DNA of 12,504 nucleotides from Thermoplasmata archaeon (GTDB lineage: Archaea; Thermoplasmatota; Thermoplasmata; Thermoplasmatales; Thermoplasmataceae), in assembly GCA_021827885.1 (NCBI GenBank), contig JAKAUD010000215.1, positions 1 through 12,504 on the forward strand, written 5' to 3'. The number at the start of each line of letters is the position of its first letter. Positions within the stretch are counted from its first letter, which is position 1. Below are positions 6,567-12,504 of this stretch, piece by piece. The notes under the pieces are model-generated. The model made no database searches, was not told the origin of the DNA, and saw nothing but the letters and a program-made list of their open reading frames with translations. The translations under genes were made by a program, and so were the position numbers.

Positions 6567-6802
6567 CCGCTTTCGATTTCGCTTATAAGTTTATTTATTC
6601 TTTCTTCCACCTGCTTCTCATTCATTCCGCAATCAAGGAGTTCAAGGTATAGTTCAAAATCCTCTTCAAAGTTGACTTTTGAGCCGTAATAAACCTTGAT
6701 GTATCCGCAATGCCGCTCTGCATCAAAATTAAGCCTATAACTTGCATTAACAGTAACGTTTTCCTTTTCAATGTATTTTGTCATTTTATATAGATCACTC
6801 AA
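6545..6802 (-). CDS. Small conserved-looking hypothetical protein at the end of the purine operon
   Basis: I do not recognise this protein. From TTG 6802 it is 85 residues, acidic, with a beta-rich first half (VTVNASYRLNF, CGYIKVYYGSKVNF) and a helical, Glu/Lys-rich second half (ELYLELLDCGMNEKQVEERINKLISEIESG). No signal peptide or membrane segment is seen. The TTG start is chosen because AGGTGA (6813-6808), overlapping the purL stop, lies 5 nt before it. An earlier in-frame GTG at 6811 abuts the purL stop and lies within that Shine-Dalgarno; ATG 6784 is a further alternative. The gene is co-transcribed with purL, so a link to purine metabolism is possible but unproven. It is not a second PurS by sequence. 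It ends inside the palindrome shared with ribK, overlapping that gene by 9 nt. Confidence 0.7.
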   Translation of the reverse strand: MSDLYKMTKYIEKENVTVNASYRLNFDAERHCGYIKVYYGSKVNFEEDFELYLELLDCGMNEKQVEERINKLISEIESGKIDVSI

Positions 6803-6807
6803 CCAAA

Positions 6808-6813
6808 TCACCT
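6808..6813 (-). promoter_or_regulatory. Shine-Dalgarno deciding the start of the small downstream gene
   Basis: On the minus strand AGGTGA overlaps the purL stop TAG and sits 5 nt before TTG 6802, making this codon a better start than GTG 6811. Confidence 0.5.
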
Positions 6814-9124
6814 AAATTATATTGTCCAAGCCGGTTTCCCAGGCATTTTTGAACTCAGCAATATCCTCATCTATCAAAACCCTTCCGCAGTCTGATACCT
6901 TGATATTCCTTGTGGAAGAAACAGAACCCATAACCTCCATTCTGACGTCTCCAAGTATACTCTTTACCTTTTCCACGTTTTCTGGTAGTATTTCAACCAC
7001 TATTCGATTTCCACCTTCAGCAAAGAGCTTGTTGTATGATCTGGAATTTGATATAAAACTGAAGTCAACGGTTGCCCCAAGTTCATAACCAAAGCACATC
7101 TCTAAAATTGCAGATATGAGCCCGCCCGAAGATACATCATGAGCAGAAACAATGAGGTTCTCATTAACGCATTCAAGGAATTTTTCCCTCAACAACCTTA
7201 AATCAGGAATAATAGTCTTTTCAAATCCATGTGATGGATATTTTATTGTGTTCAGGTAGACACTTCCGCTCAAGTCATATGTGCTGGAACCAATAATTGC
7301 AATGCTATTTCCAGATTTTTTGAATTCGGTGCTGATAGCCTTTCTTATGTCCTTTATAAGTCCAACCATCATTATATTTGGAACTGGAGGTATTTCAATG
7401 CCATTGTAATTATTATAGAAGCTGACGTTTCCAGCAACAACTGGCAACGCCATCTCCTTGCAGAAATCACTTATGGCCCTGACCGATTCTATGAAATGTC
7501 CGAGAACATCTGGGTTCTCAGGGTTCCCAAAGTTTAAGGAATCTACAACTGAATTAGGTTTTCCGCCACTGCAGATGATATTCCTTAGCGCTTCCGATAG
7601 AGAATTGATCGTTCCCGAATAAACATCTATGGAAGTTGCATTAACATTGCACCCGGTTGTCATTACCAGCCCTTCCATTGAGTCGTCGAGGACTTTTAAC
7701 ACATTGCCATCTGAGTGAGTTTCTGAGTTGGGTGTGCCCGTGAATGGCCTCACAATACTGTTCCCCCTCACGGTATGATCGTATTGCCGGACTATGTTGA
7801 ACCTTGCGCAAACGTTTGGATCTGAGATAACCTCCTTGATAGCCTCTGTATAGTCACCCGGTTCTACAGGAAATGGATAAATCTTCACGAGTTCTCTCTT
7901 TATCCTGAAAGGCCTTGCATAAATTGGCCCTGATGTGAGGAATTGCAGTGGAAGATCCATGACTGTGTCTTTTCCAAAGAAAAGTTTCATGTTTTTTCCA
8001 TTTACACTCCTTCCAATCACCGAGGTTTCTACATCCCATGAAGAGAATATAGCCTGAAGCGCTGAAAGGTTTTCTTCCTTGACTGATAATAGCATCCTTT
8101 CCTGGCTCTCGCTGATCCATATCTCCCAGGGTTCCATTCCTCTTTCCTTTGTGATAACCTTATCCAGGAAAATCTCGCCGCCACAGTTTCCTGCCAGGCA
8201 CATCTCACCAGCAGAAGATGAAAGGCCACCGCCCCCCAAATCCTTCATTCCGGCAATGAGTTTTTTCTCGTTAGCTTCAAGTACTGCGTGAATCAAAGGC
8301 TCCTTCAGAATTGGGTTTCCAAGCTGGACAGCACGATTCCTATCCTTATCCTTTGAGTCTTGAATTCTTGATGCAAAGTTGACCCCGTGTATCCCGTCCC
8401 TTCCTGTTCTTCCTCCGGCAAGTACAAGAAATTCCCCTGCCTTGGAAACCCGGCTCCTTGAAATTTCTGATCTTTTAGCAACGCCAAGACATCCAGCGTT
8501 TACAAGTGGTGAACCGATGAATTTCTCATGGAAATTCACTGAGCCAGAGACTGTTGGAATTCCTACCCTGTTCCCGTAGTCACGTATGCCAGCGACAACG
8601 TTTTCTATAACGAACCTTGTTGTTAGCCTGCCCTCCACGCTATCCTGAAAATCAGTACCGAAATAAAGCGAATCAAGGACTGCTATAGGTTGCGCACCCA
8701 TGCATAGGATATCTCTCAGGATTCCCCCAACACCAGTTGCAGATCCTCCATACGGTTCCACGGCACTGGGATGGTTGTGGGTCTCCATCTTTAGTACGTA
8801 TGCATATTCTTCATTGAATCCCATAACCCCTGCATCATCTTCCATCTGGAGTATTGTGTTTTCTGTTCTGAGGTTCTCAAAATATTTCTTCAGGTATAAT
8901 TTCGAAGACTTATAACAGCAATGTTCACTCCACGCCTGCCCCATTGCCTGCAACTCCACATCTGTCGGCTCCCTGCCCAGATCAAGAAAATAATTTTTTA
9001 GCCTGATCATCTCTTCCAGATTCAAGGATAATCCAAGTTCCTCACTTAATGCAGATAGTTTCTCGGTACTCAGGGAACTGATTAAAATTGTGTTATTCAT
9101 TATTGATCCTTCAATAAAATTCAT
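6812..9124 (-). CDS. purL: Phosphoribosylformylglycinamidine synthase subunit PurL
   Basis: 770 residues, the small-type PurL. It is the ATP-dependent synthetase subunit that turns FGAR into FGAM in purine synthesis, using ammonia from PurQ with PurS as bridge. Visible landmarks are PTDVELQAMGQAWSEHC (53-69, with the conserved His 68), METHNHPSAVEPYGG (113-127, metal/ATP region), GGRTGRDGIHG (237-247) and KDLGGGGLSS (294-303). A second half repeats the AIRS-like fold (VVAGNVSFYN, ILGDVRMEVMGSV near the end). The start ATG 9124 overlaps the PurS stop as ATGA, suggesting coupling. An alternative ATG at 9100 has a weak GGA-type Shine-Dalgarno and would remove eight residues. No purQ lies in the window, so the glutaminase must be encoded elsewhere. 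Confidence 0.96.
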   Translation of the reverse strand: MNFIEGSIMNNTILISSLSTEKLSALSEELGLSLNLEEMIRLKNYFLDLGREPTDVELQAMGQAWSEHCCYKSSKLYLKKYFENLRTENTILQMEDDAGVMGFNEEYAYVLKMETHNHPSAVEPYGGSATGVGGILRDILCMGAQPIAVLDSLYFGTDFQDSVEGRLTTRFVIENVVAGIRDYGNRVGIPTVSGSVNFHEKFIGSPLVNAGCLGVAKRSEISRSRVSKAGEFLVLAGGRTGRDGIHGVNFASRIQDSKDKDRNRAVQLGNPILKEPLIHAVLEANEKKLIAGMKDLGGGGLSSSAGEMCLAGNCGGEIFLDKVITKERGMEPWEIWISESQERMLLSVKEENLSALQAIFSSWDVETSVIGRSVNGKNMKLFFGKDTVMDLPLQFLTSGPIYARPFRIKRELVKIYPFPVEPGDYTEAIKEVISDPNVCARFNIVRQYDHTVRGNSIVRPFTGTPNSETHSDGNVLKVLDDSMEGLVMTTGCNVNATSIDVYSGTINSLSEALRNIICSGGKPNSVVDSLNFGNPENPDVLGHFIESVRAISDFCKEMALPVVAGNVSFYNNYNGIEIPPVPNIMMVGLIKDIRKAISTEFKKSGNSIAIIGSSTYDLSGSVYLNTIKYPSHGFEKTIIPDLRLLREKFLECVNENLIVSAHDVSSGGLISAILEMCFGYELGATVDFSFISNSRSYNKLFAEGGNRIVVEILPENVEKVKSILGDVRMEVMGSVSSTRNIKVSDCGRVLIDEDIAEFKNAWETGLDNII

Positions 9125-9372
9125 AGGACTTCTTCAACTATCTTGACTGTGAAACTGTTGATAACAGGGTTTATCAGTATCTTGGAGGCGATATCCCTGG
9201 CGACTTCAAGACCGTGTTCGTTATCGCCTGCGATTTCAACTTGATAAATTTTATAAATTTTCAGGCCCTCAACGCTGTCGTAACCCAGAATTCCTAAATT
9301 ATGAAAAAGTGTTGAGGCTTCAGGATCTTCAACTCCCTCAAGATATCCAATCTCAATGCGAAGCTTAACCAT
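9121..9372 (-). CDS. purS: Phosphoribosylformylglycinamidine synthase subunit PurS
   Basis: 83 residues from ATG 9372, the usual PurS size. It matches the family pattern: beta strand VKLRIEIGYLEGVEDPEA (usually LKxGVxDPxG), then helix TLFHNLGILG, strand SVEGLKIYKIYQVEI, helix GLEVARDIASKIL and strand NSFTVKIVEEV. PurS forms small dimers that hold PurL and PurQ together in the FGAM synthase complex. A GTG at 9390 in the same frame would add six residues; ATG 9372 is preferred because it places Met directly before the first strand, as in homologues. The gene follows the GGGP synthase gene by 31 nt and overlaps purL by 4 nt. Confidence 0.88.
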   Translation of the reverse strand: MVKLRIEIGYLEGVEDPEASTLFHNLGILGYDSVEGLKIYKIYQVEIAGDNEHGLEVARDIASKILINPVINSFTVKIVEEVL

Positions 9373-9403
9373 AGAAAGCGATGCAATCACGGAATTAAAG
9401 CTT

Positions 9404-10153
9404 TCAGTTTTGCTTGACTGAATGTATCGTGTCTATTATTGGTTTAAGGGTCAAGAAAACATCAGAAGCTTTTTCAACAACAGTCCCTGTAACAATTATA
9501 TCTGCCCCAGCCTTCGCAATATGCTCTGCTGTGTTTGCATTCCTTATCCCTCCCCCAACTATCAGCGGTATACTGAGTTTTTCCTTTGCCTTTGATATCA
9601 CTGCTGTCGAAACGGGCCTGTCAGCGCCACTTCCGGCCTCGAAATAAACGAGCTTCATCCCGAAATATTCAGCTGTCAGGGAATATTGCAGTGCCGTTGT
9701 TGTATCTTCCCTGTCTATTAGCATGGCATTTCCAACCCTTCCAGCGGTCATTCCTGGCTGGAAAATTAAATATCCCATTGCAATTTTTTCGATACCCATC
9801 CCGTTTAGAAAAAGGGCAGCTTTCTTTTGGTGACCCACAATAAATTCTATATCTGCAGAATTTAAAAGCGACATGAAATAAATAGCATCAGCCCTTTTTG
9901 AAATCATGCTTGATGAGCCCGGGAAAAGAATAATTTCCAAACCTATTTTCTCCTTCATCAATTTTATTGATTCGTCAAGCACCGTGGAAGAGATTTCAGT
10001 TGAACCTCCCAGCATTATGAAATCTGTACCGGCTTTTTCAGCCTGGCAAGCTATCTCAGCACTGCCTTCGGGACCGGATGTTGCAGGATCAATCAATGTC
10101 ATATGTATTTTCTTTACCAACAATTTTTTCATAATATTTTCATAAACGGTCAT
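9404..10153 (-). CDS. Geranylgeranylglyceryl phosphate synthase (GGGP synthase)
   Basis: 249 residues with the TIM-barrel pattern of the PcrB/GGGPS family. Motifs are HMTLIDP at 17-23, LGGS at 48-51, LFPGSSS at 76-82, YFEAGSGA at 170-177, VGGGIRN at 199-205 and GADIIVTGTVVE at 216-227; the Gly-rich ones form the phosphate site for glycerol-1-phosphate. The enzyme makes the first ether bond of archaeal lipids, joining GGPP to sn-glycerol-1-phosphate. Its start ATG 10153 overlaps the upstream UbiA-family gene by 4 nt (ATGA), with a strong Shine-Dalgarno GGGAGG at 10165-10160, six nt upstream. The neighbour upstream carries out the next step, so the pair forms a lipid synthesis unit. Archaeal identity is strongly supported. 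Confidence 0.95.
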   Translation of the reverse strand: MTVYENIMKKLLVKKIHMTLIDPATSGPEGSAEIACQAEKAGTDFIMLGGSTEISSTVLDESIKLMKEKIGLEIILFPGSSSMISKRADAIYFMSLLNSADIEFIVGHQKKAALFLNGMGIEKIAMGYLIFQPGMTAGRVGNAMLIDREDTTTALQYSLTAEYFGMKLVYFEAGSGADRPVSTAVISKAKEKLSIPLIVGGGIRNANTAEHIAKAGADIIVTGTVVEKASDVFLTLKPIIDTIHSVKQN

Positions 10154-10968
10154 GTCAACCCTCCCACTGCAAATGAAATAAGTCCCAGTATCATTGAAAG
10201 TTTTGAAAATTCCTGTGCCTTCTTTACGTTTCTGAACTGAATAAATGCGGTGACGCCGAATAAAACATCACAGAAAAACACCGGAATCAGGTAATAAACG
10301 GAAAATAGCCCCGTATAGTATGGCACAAAAGACAATATTACTGCGGTTGAAATGAATACGACAGAAAGTGAGAGAGCTGCCCTTCGCCCATATCTCTTTG
10401 GAAACGTCAATCTGTCAAAATCTCCCTGTATATCCTCAACGTCCTTAATAAGCTCCCGGGAAGTATTGGACAAGGTTGCAAGAAAGAAAAGGATTATCAT
10501 CCTATAGAAGTGACCGACCACTATTCCTCCAAATACAAAAATAAAACCTACTAGAATGCTAATAATCAGATTTCCCGGCAATCCGGATCTTTTAAGGGAA
10601 TATTCATATGAAAAGAGAAGAAGTTCAGCAATTACCACAAAGAGGGCGGAAAGATAGGATATGAAGATAAGCGCAATGAGTATGGATGCTATGTATGAAA
10701 TGACTATAGAAATTTTTGCATTCTTTAGGGAGATTTTTCCGGTTACCAGTGGGCGATCTGGATGGTTGGTTTTGTCAGTTTCGATGTCGAATAGATCATT
10801 CATGGCGTTTCCGCCGAGCATGACTAATATGACGCACAATGATGCGAATGTGAGAATAACCCACTCTGAAACTACTCCTGTTCCGAGAGATATCAGTCCC
10901 GAAATGAAAGTGGCAAAGATTGCCATTAGAGCGTTTGCGGGTCTTAATAGCTTAACCCAAGGATTCAT
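10150..10968 (-). CDS. Digeranylgeranylglyceryl phosphate synthase (UbiA-family prenyltransferase)
   Basis: 272 residues, polytopic, with about eight or nine membrane segments. The first Asp-rich motif of UbiA enzymes is at 57-65 (NDLFDIETD), followed by NHPDRPLVTGKIS. The second is at about 175-183 (KDVEDIQGD), followed by FPKRYG, both on the cytoplasmic side with Mg2+ and prenyl diphosphate. Next to GGGP synthase, the most likely role is the second ether-bond step: adding a second geranylgeranyl group to GGGP to form DGGGP. UbiA enzymes for quinones or heme share the motifs, but the neighbour and the RPANALMA start argue for DGGGP synthase. It begins the operon, with a TATA-like box about 27 nt upstream and no Shine-Dalgarno. 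Confidence 0.9.
   Translation of the reverse strand: MNPWVKLLRPANALMAIFATFISGLISLGTGVVSEWVILTFASLCVILVMLGGNAMNDLFDIETDKTNHPDRPLVTGKISLKNAKISIVISYIASILIALIFISYLSALFVVIAELLLFSYEYSLKRSGLPGNLIISILVGFIFVFGGIVVGHFYRMIILFFLATLSNTSRELIKDVEDIQGDFDRLTFPKRYGRRAALSLSVVFISTAVILSFVPYYTGLFSVYYLIPVFFCDVLFGVTAFIQFRNVKKAQEFSKLSMILGLISFAVGGLT
10160..10165 (-). promoter_or_regulatory. Shine-Dalgarno of GGGP synthase inside the UbiA-family gene
   Basis: Minus-strand GGGAGG ends six nt before ATG 10153 and lies in the last codons of the upstream gene, supporting coupled translation of the two lipid enzymes. Confidence 0.65.
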
Positions 10969-10991
10969 TGTTAAGGGTCAATTCTAAAGCT

Positions 10992-10998
10992 CTTATAA
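10992..10998 (-). promoter_or_regulatory. TATA-box promoter of the lipid-purine operon
   Basis: Minus-strand TTATAAG is centred about 27 nt before ATG 10968. The spacing suits a leaderless transcript beginning at the ATG. It would serve five co-directional genes. Confidence 0.55.
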
Positions 10999-11223
10999 TC
11001 CTTATTGAATTTGAAACATTCAGCGTTGTTGTTAAAAATAAAATAGGAATCAGAGTAAAATGTTTTGGAAAAAACGATTCCTCTGTAACGTTTGAACATT
11101 ACAATTTATCTGTTCTATCCCTTGCAATATAACGTAACTAAATTTGTGGCATATTCAAAAAGCTCTATAAAATTAATGTTCTAATAGCACCCATAAATTA
11201 TTGAAAAATTGGTTGGGAAGAGA

Positions 11224-11451
11224 TTACTTCTTCTTCCTGATCATGAACACTGCTGAACCCACAATTATCACTGCAACCGCTGCTCCAATTATTCCGTAAA
11301 GTTCCATGCTCGATATGCCAGAAGGAGATTGTTTCGATGGAGATGAAGAAGAGGTGAATGTGATTGTTACTGTCTTGGAGTGGCCATTAACTATTACTGT
11401 ACTGTTGGAAGCATTGTAATTTGTATTGTTGGTTCCCATCCTCCGTCTCAA
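11224..11451 (-). pseudogene. C-terminal remnant of a membrane-anchored surface protein
   Basis: The only good part is about 65 residues at the 3' end: an Asn/Thr-rich strand (TNYNASNSTVIVNGHSKTVTITF), a Ser/Pro-rich linker (SSSSPSKQSPSG), one membrane helix (ELYGIIGAAVAVIIVGSAVFMI) and a basic RKKK tail. This is the stop-transfer end of archaeal surface proteins and large secreted peptidases of acidophiles. The frame is closed by a stop just upstream of TTG 11451, and no signal peptide or ectodomain precedes it. A different minus-strand frame covers roughly 11560-11400 (including PYTFETNMAPLVSLKFETEDG) and may be earlier coding sequence shifted out of frame, but I cannot confirm that. The parent protein is unknown. 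It could be expressed as a small protein, but a decayed gene is more likely. Confidence 0.5.
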
Positions 11452-11562
11452 ATTTCAGCGAAACAAGAGGTGCCATGTTTGTTTCAAAAGTGTAAGGTAA
11501 AATTTGAGGTTGTGGCTTTACAGCCAAGTTATATTTCTTCTTACAAATTCGGTGATGCAGTG

Positions 11563-11921
11563 TCAGAGTCTAATGACATCTGTCTTGAAGTCAAGGCTCA
11601 AGCCTAACATTTGAAGAATTTCTACGCCAATGATAGCTGGAAAATCGATGTTATCAAGGATTATAAATTCAAGTTCAGAAATCATAACTCCGTTCAGTGT
11701 TAAACTCTCGAATGTTAATGCGCCATGCAGTTCTGCAGATGAAAAGCCGGAATTGAAACTGGAATCTCGCTGTAAGATACAAATCCAAGTTGGACAGGTT
11801 CAAGTCTATTGGGAAGTATTTTACTGATATAATTCCCCTCAGCCCCGGAATCTATCAGTGCATTCATCTTGAGCACTTTATTAGTTCCCCTGATCTCAAT
11901 GTTGTTGATTATTAGTCCCAT
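11563..11921 (-). pseudogene. Retropepsin-like aspartic protease (clan AA), frameshifted
   Basis: From ATG 11921 the first frame gives the N-terminal half of a small clan-AA protease: strand IINNIEIRG, then ALIDSGAEGNYISKIL with the catalytic D-S-G triad, ending at an early stop after 68 residues. A second frame then supplies the missing half to the stop at 11563: ELHGALTFESLTLNG, ISELEFIILDNIDFPAIIGVEIL and LGLSLDFKTDVIRL, the usual (L/I)-(L/I)-G-V-x-x-L ending of such proteases. The two halves join by a -1 change near the A4 run at 11742-11745 (T4 on the coding strand), so one base seems lost. Joined, it would be about 119 residues, a normal size for single-domain retropepsin-like proteins, which act as dimers. 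A true mutation or a base error in the sequence could explain it. Confidence 0.68.
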
Positions 11922-11935
11922 GCAAGAATGCAGCC

Positions 11936-12187
11936 CTATGTTGGATTTTCTCGGAAAGACTCAACTTTGCCAGTTTCATCATCAATTAGCAATACTGCCA
12001 TGATGCCAGTCTTTTGTTTCCTGTCGTCTATTTCAATATCTCTTGAATAGACAACCACAACGTTCCAGTACCTATTCAAAAACTTGGCTGATGCAATTCT
12101 CACGGGCCCGTTTATACCAAGGTCTTTGAGGTGTTTTTCAACAGTTTGCCTCACATCCTTAATGTCCATCTTCATGGTCGAGTGCAT
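11936..12187 (-). CDS. Small PepSY-like hypothetical protein upstream of the aspartic protease
   Basis: From ATG 12187 it has 83 residues: an N-terminal helix (DIKDVRQTVEKHLKDLGI), strand RIASAKFLNRYWNVVVVYSRDIE, and strand GIMAVLLIDDETGKVESF. This helix plus W-x-V and IDxxTGxV arrangement resembles PepSY-like domains, though not strongly enough to be sure. It lacks a signal peptide in the form shown. It ends 14 nt before the aspartic protease start, so the two form a pair. The start is uncertain: ATG 12187 has a TATA-like TTTTATTAT about 23 nt upstream, ATG 12175 is another option, and the frame stays open upstream into the inserted element (ISLENCQEELLLSVYDSV), so the natural 5' end may have been cut off by the insertion. 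Confidence 0.55.
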   Translation of the reverse strand: MHSTMKMDIKDVRQTVEKHLKDLGINGPVRIASAKFLNRYWNVVVVYSRDIEIDDRKQKTGIMAVLLIDDETGKVESFRENPT

Positions 12188-12261
12188 TTTCACTGAATCA
12201 TAAACAGATAATAAAAGTTCTTCCTGACAATTCTCTAAACTTATCACGGTGAGCGGGAAAA

Positions 12262-12281
12262 CCAACGACTTCAGTCGTTGG
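12262..12281 (+). repeat. Perfect hairpin at the left end of the TnpB element
   Basis: CCAACGACT (12262-12270) and AGTCGTTGG (12273-12281) are perfectly complementary, separated by TC. Such subterminal palindromes are recognised as single-stranded hairpins by TnpA in IS200/IS605 elements. It lies 50 nt before the tnpB start codon. Confidence 0.75.
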
Positions 12282-12331
12282 ATGAAAGCGAACACAACAT
12301 GTAATAACCACAATTCAATTACACAAATAGC

Positions 12332-12504
12332 ATGTTCAAAGCCTACAGATTCAGGATGTACCCCAATGAGGATCAGAAGATTCTCATTGAGAAACATATT
12401 GGATTATGCAGGTTTGTGTGGAATCATTTCCTCGATATGCGAAATAGTCGGTATACGGAAACTGGAAAGGGCATGACATACAGGGAAACGGCATTGCTTT
12501 TACC
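12332..12504 (+). CDS. tnpB: TnpB (OrfB) RNA-guided nuclease, N-terminal fragment
   Basis: 57 residues from ATG 12332 to the window edge, in frame and open. The start reads MFKAYRFRMYPNEDQKILIE, then HIGLCRFVWNHFLDMRNSRY and a KGMTYRETALLL stretch, the standard N-terminal helix-turn-helix-containing region of TnpB (K-A-Y-K-F-R-x-Y-P-x-x-x-Q, then CRFVYN). TnpB proteins are RuvC-type nucleases guided by an RNA made from the element's right end, and are ancestors of Cas12. The catalytic RuvC residues and zinc ribbon lie beyond the window, so intactness cannot be judged. This frame is the true one; an overlapping frame at 12249-12476 is spurious. Confidence 0.85.
   Translation, partial: MFKAYRFRMYPNEDQKILIEKHIGLCRFVWNHFLDMRNSRYTETGKGMTYRETALLL

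Larger units (their letters stand above)
12250..12504 (+). mobile_element. Left end of a TnpB-encoding IS element (IS200/IS605 or IS1341 type), truncated by the window edge
   Basis: The element is recognised by the N-terminus of TnpB and, before it, a strong hairpin of the kind found near the left end of IS200/IS605 elements. No tnpA lies between the hairpin and tnpB, so it may be a tnpB-only element; a tnpA cannot be excluded beyond the window. The exact left boundary is not visible and is placed only approximately, 10-20 nt before the hairpin. Any guide RNA and right end lie outside. Confidence 0.65.

Noticed and set aside
7854..8579. Several 60-90 residue open frames on both strands inside purL
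   Set aside because: They lie wholly within a well-supported purL and have no family features.
10969..11223. Search for a gene or RNA in the gap before the UbiA-family gene
   Set aside because: Only the promoter at 10992-10998 and AT-rich sequence are seen; no ORF or strong hairpin.
11715..11780. Programmed -1 frameshifting in the aspartic protease gene
   Set aside because: No slippery heptamer in the zero frame was found; a lost base in the T4 run is simpler.
12262..12281. The hairpin read as a transcription terminator
   Set aside because: No T-run follows on either strand, and its place just before tnpB fits an IS left end better.
12188..12397. Upstream extension of the PepSY-like frame to 12397
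   Set aside because: The extension crosses the IS hairpin and runs antisense to tnpB, so most of it cannot be natural coding sequence of this gene.

Overview
The window looks like a chromosomal piece of an acidophilic archaeon of the order Thermoplasmatales or a close relative. The evidence is archaeal-only genes (two consecutive ether-lipid enzymes, CTP-type riboflavin kinase, aIF2-beta), an acid-type glutamic peptidase with a signal peptide, AT-rich DNA, and TATA-like boxes about 24-27 nt before start codons, as in leaderless transcription. Genus cannot be read from the sequence.

Layout. (1) Positions 2-2843, plus strand: the end of a Rieske iron-sulfur protein, a long cytochrome b, and a degenerate crotonase-fold protein that overlaps the cytochrome b gene; together a respiratory (bc-type) module. 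(2) 2954-3709, plus strand: an SDR oxidoreductase with its own promoter, convergent with (3) 3737-4567, minus strand: a secreted G1-family glutamic peptidase. (4) 4568-4880: a divergent intergenic region with promoters and a hairpin that may belong to a small RNA. (5) 4881-6553, plus strand: a tightly overlapping operon of aIF2-beta fused to a TRAM domain, a PIN-domain nuclease, and an HTH-riboflavin kinase. (6) 10968 down to 6545, minus strand: an operon of DGGGP synthase (UbiA family), GGGP synthase, PurS, PurL and a small unknown protein, joining membrane-lipid synthesis to purine synthesis. Its last gene converges on the riboflavin kinase gene, and a 21-bp palindrome holds both stop codons.

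(7) 11224-12504 is accessory, decaying DNA: the membrane-anchor tail of a lost surface protein, a frameshifted retropepsin-like aspartic protease, a small PepSY-like protein just upstream of it, and the left end of a TnpB-encoding (IS200/IS605 or IS1341-type) element that runs off the window. The TnpB fragment (about 57 residues) begins at an ATG at 12332.

Inside operons, genes are joined by 4-20 nt overlaps with visible Shine-Dalgarno sequences, while first genes appear leaderless. No rRNA, tRNA or CRISPR array was found. The least explained items are the crotonase-like partner of cytochrome b, the altered Qo motif of cytochrome b, the stop-codon palindrome, the structured intergenic region and the aspartic protease/PepSY-like pair.
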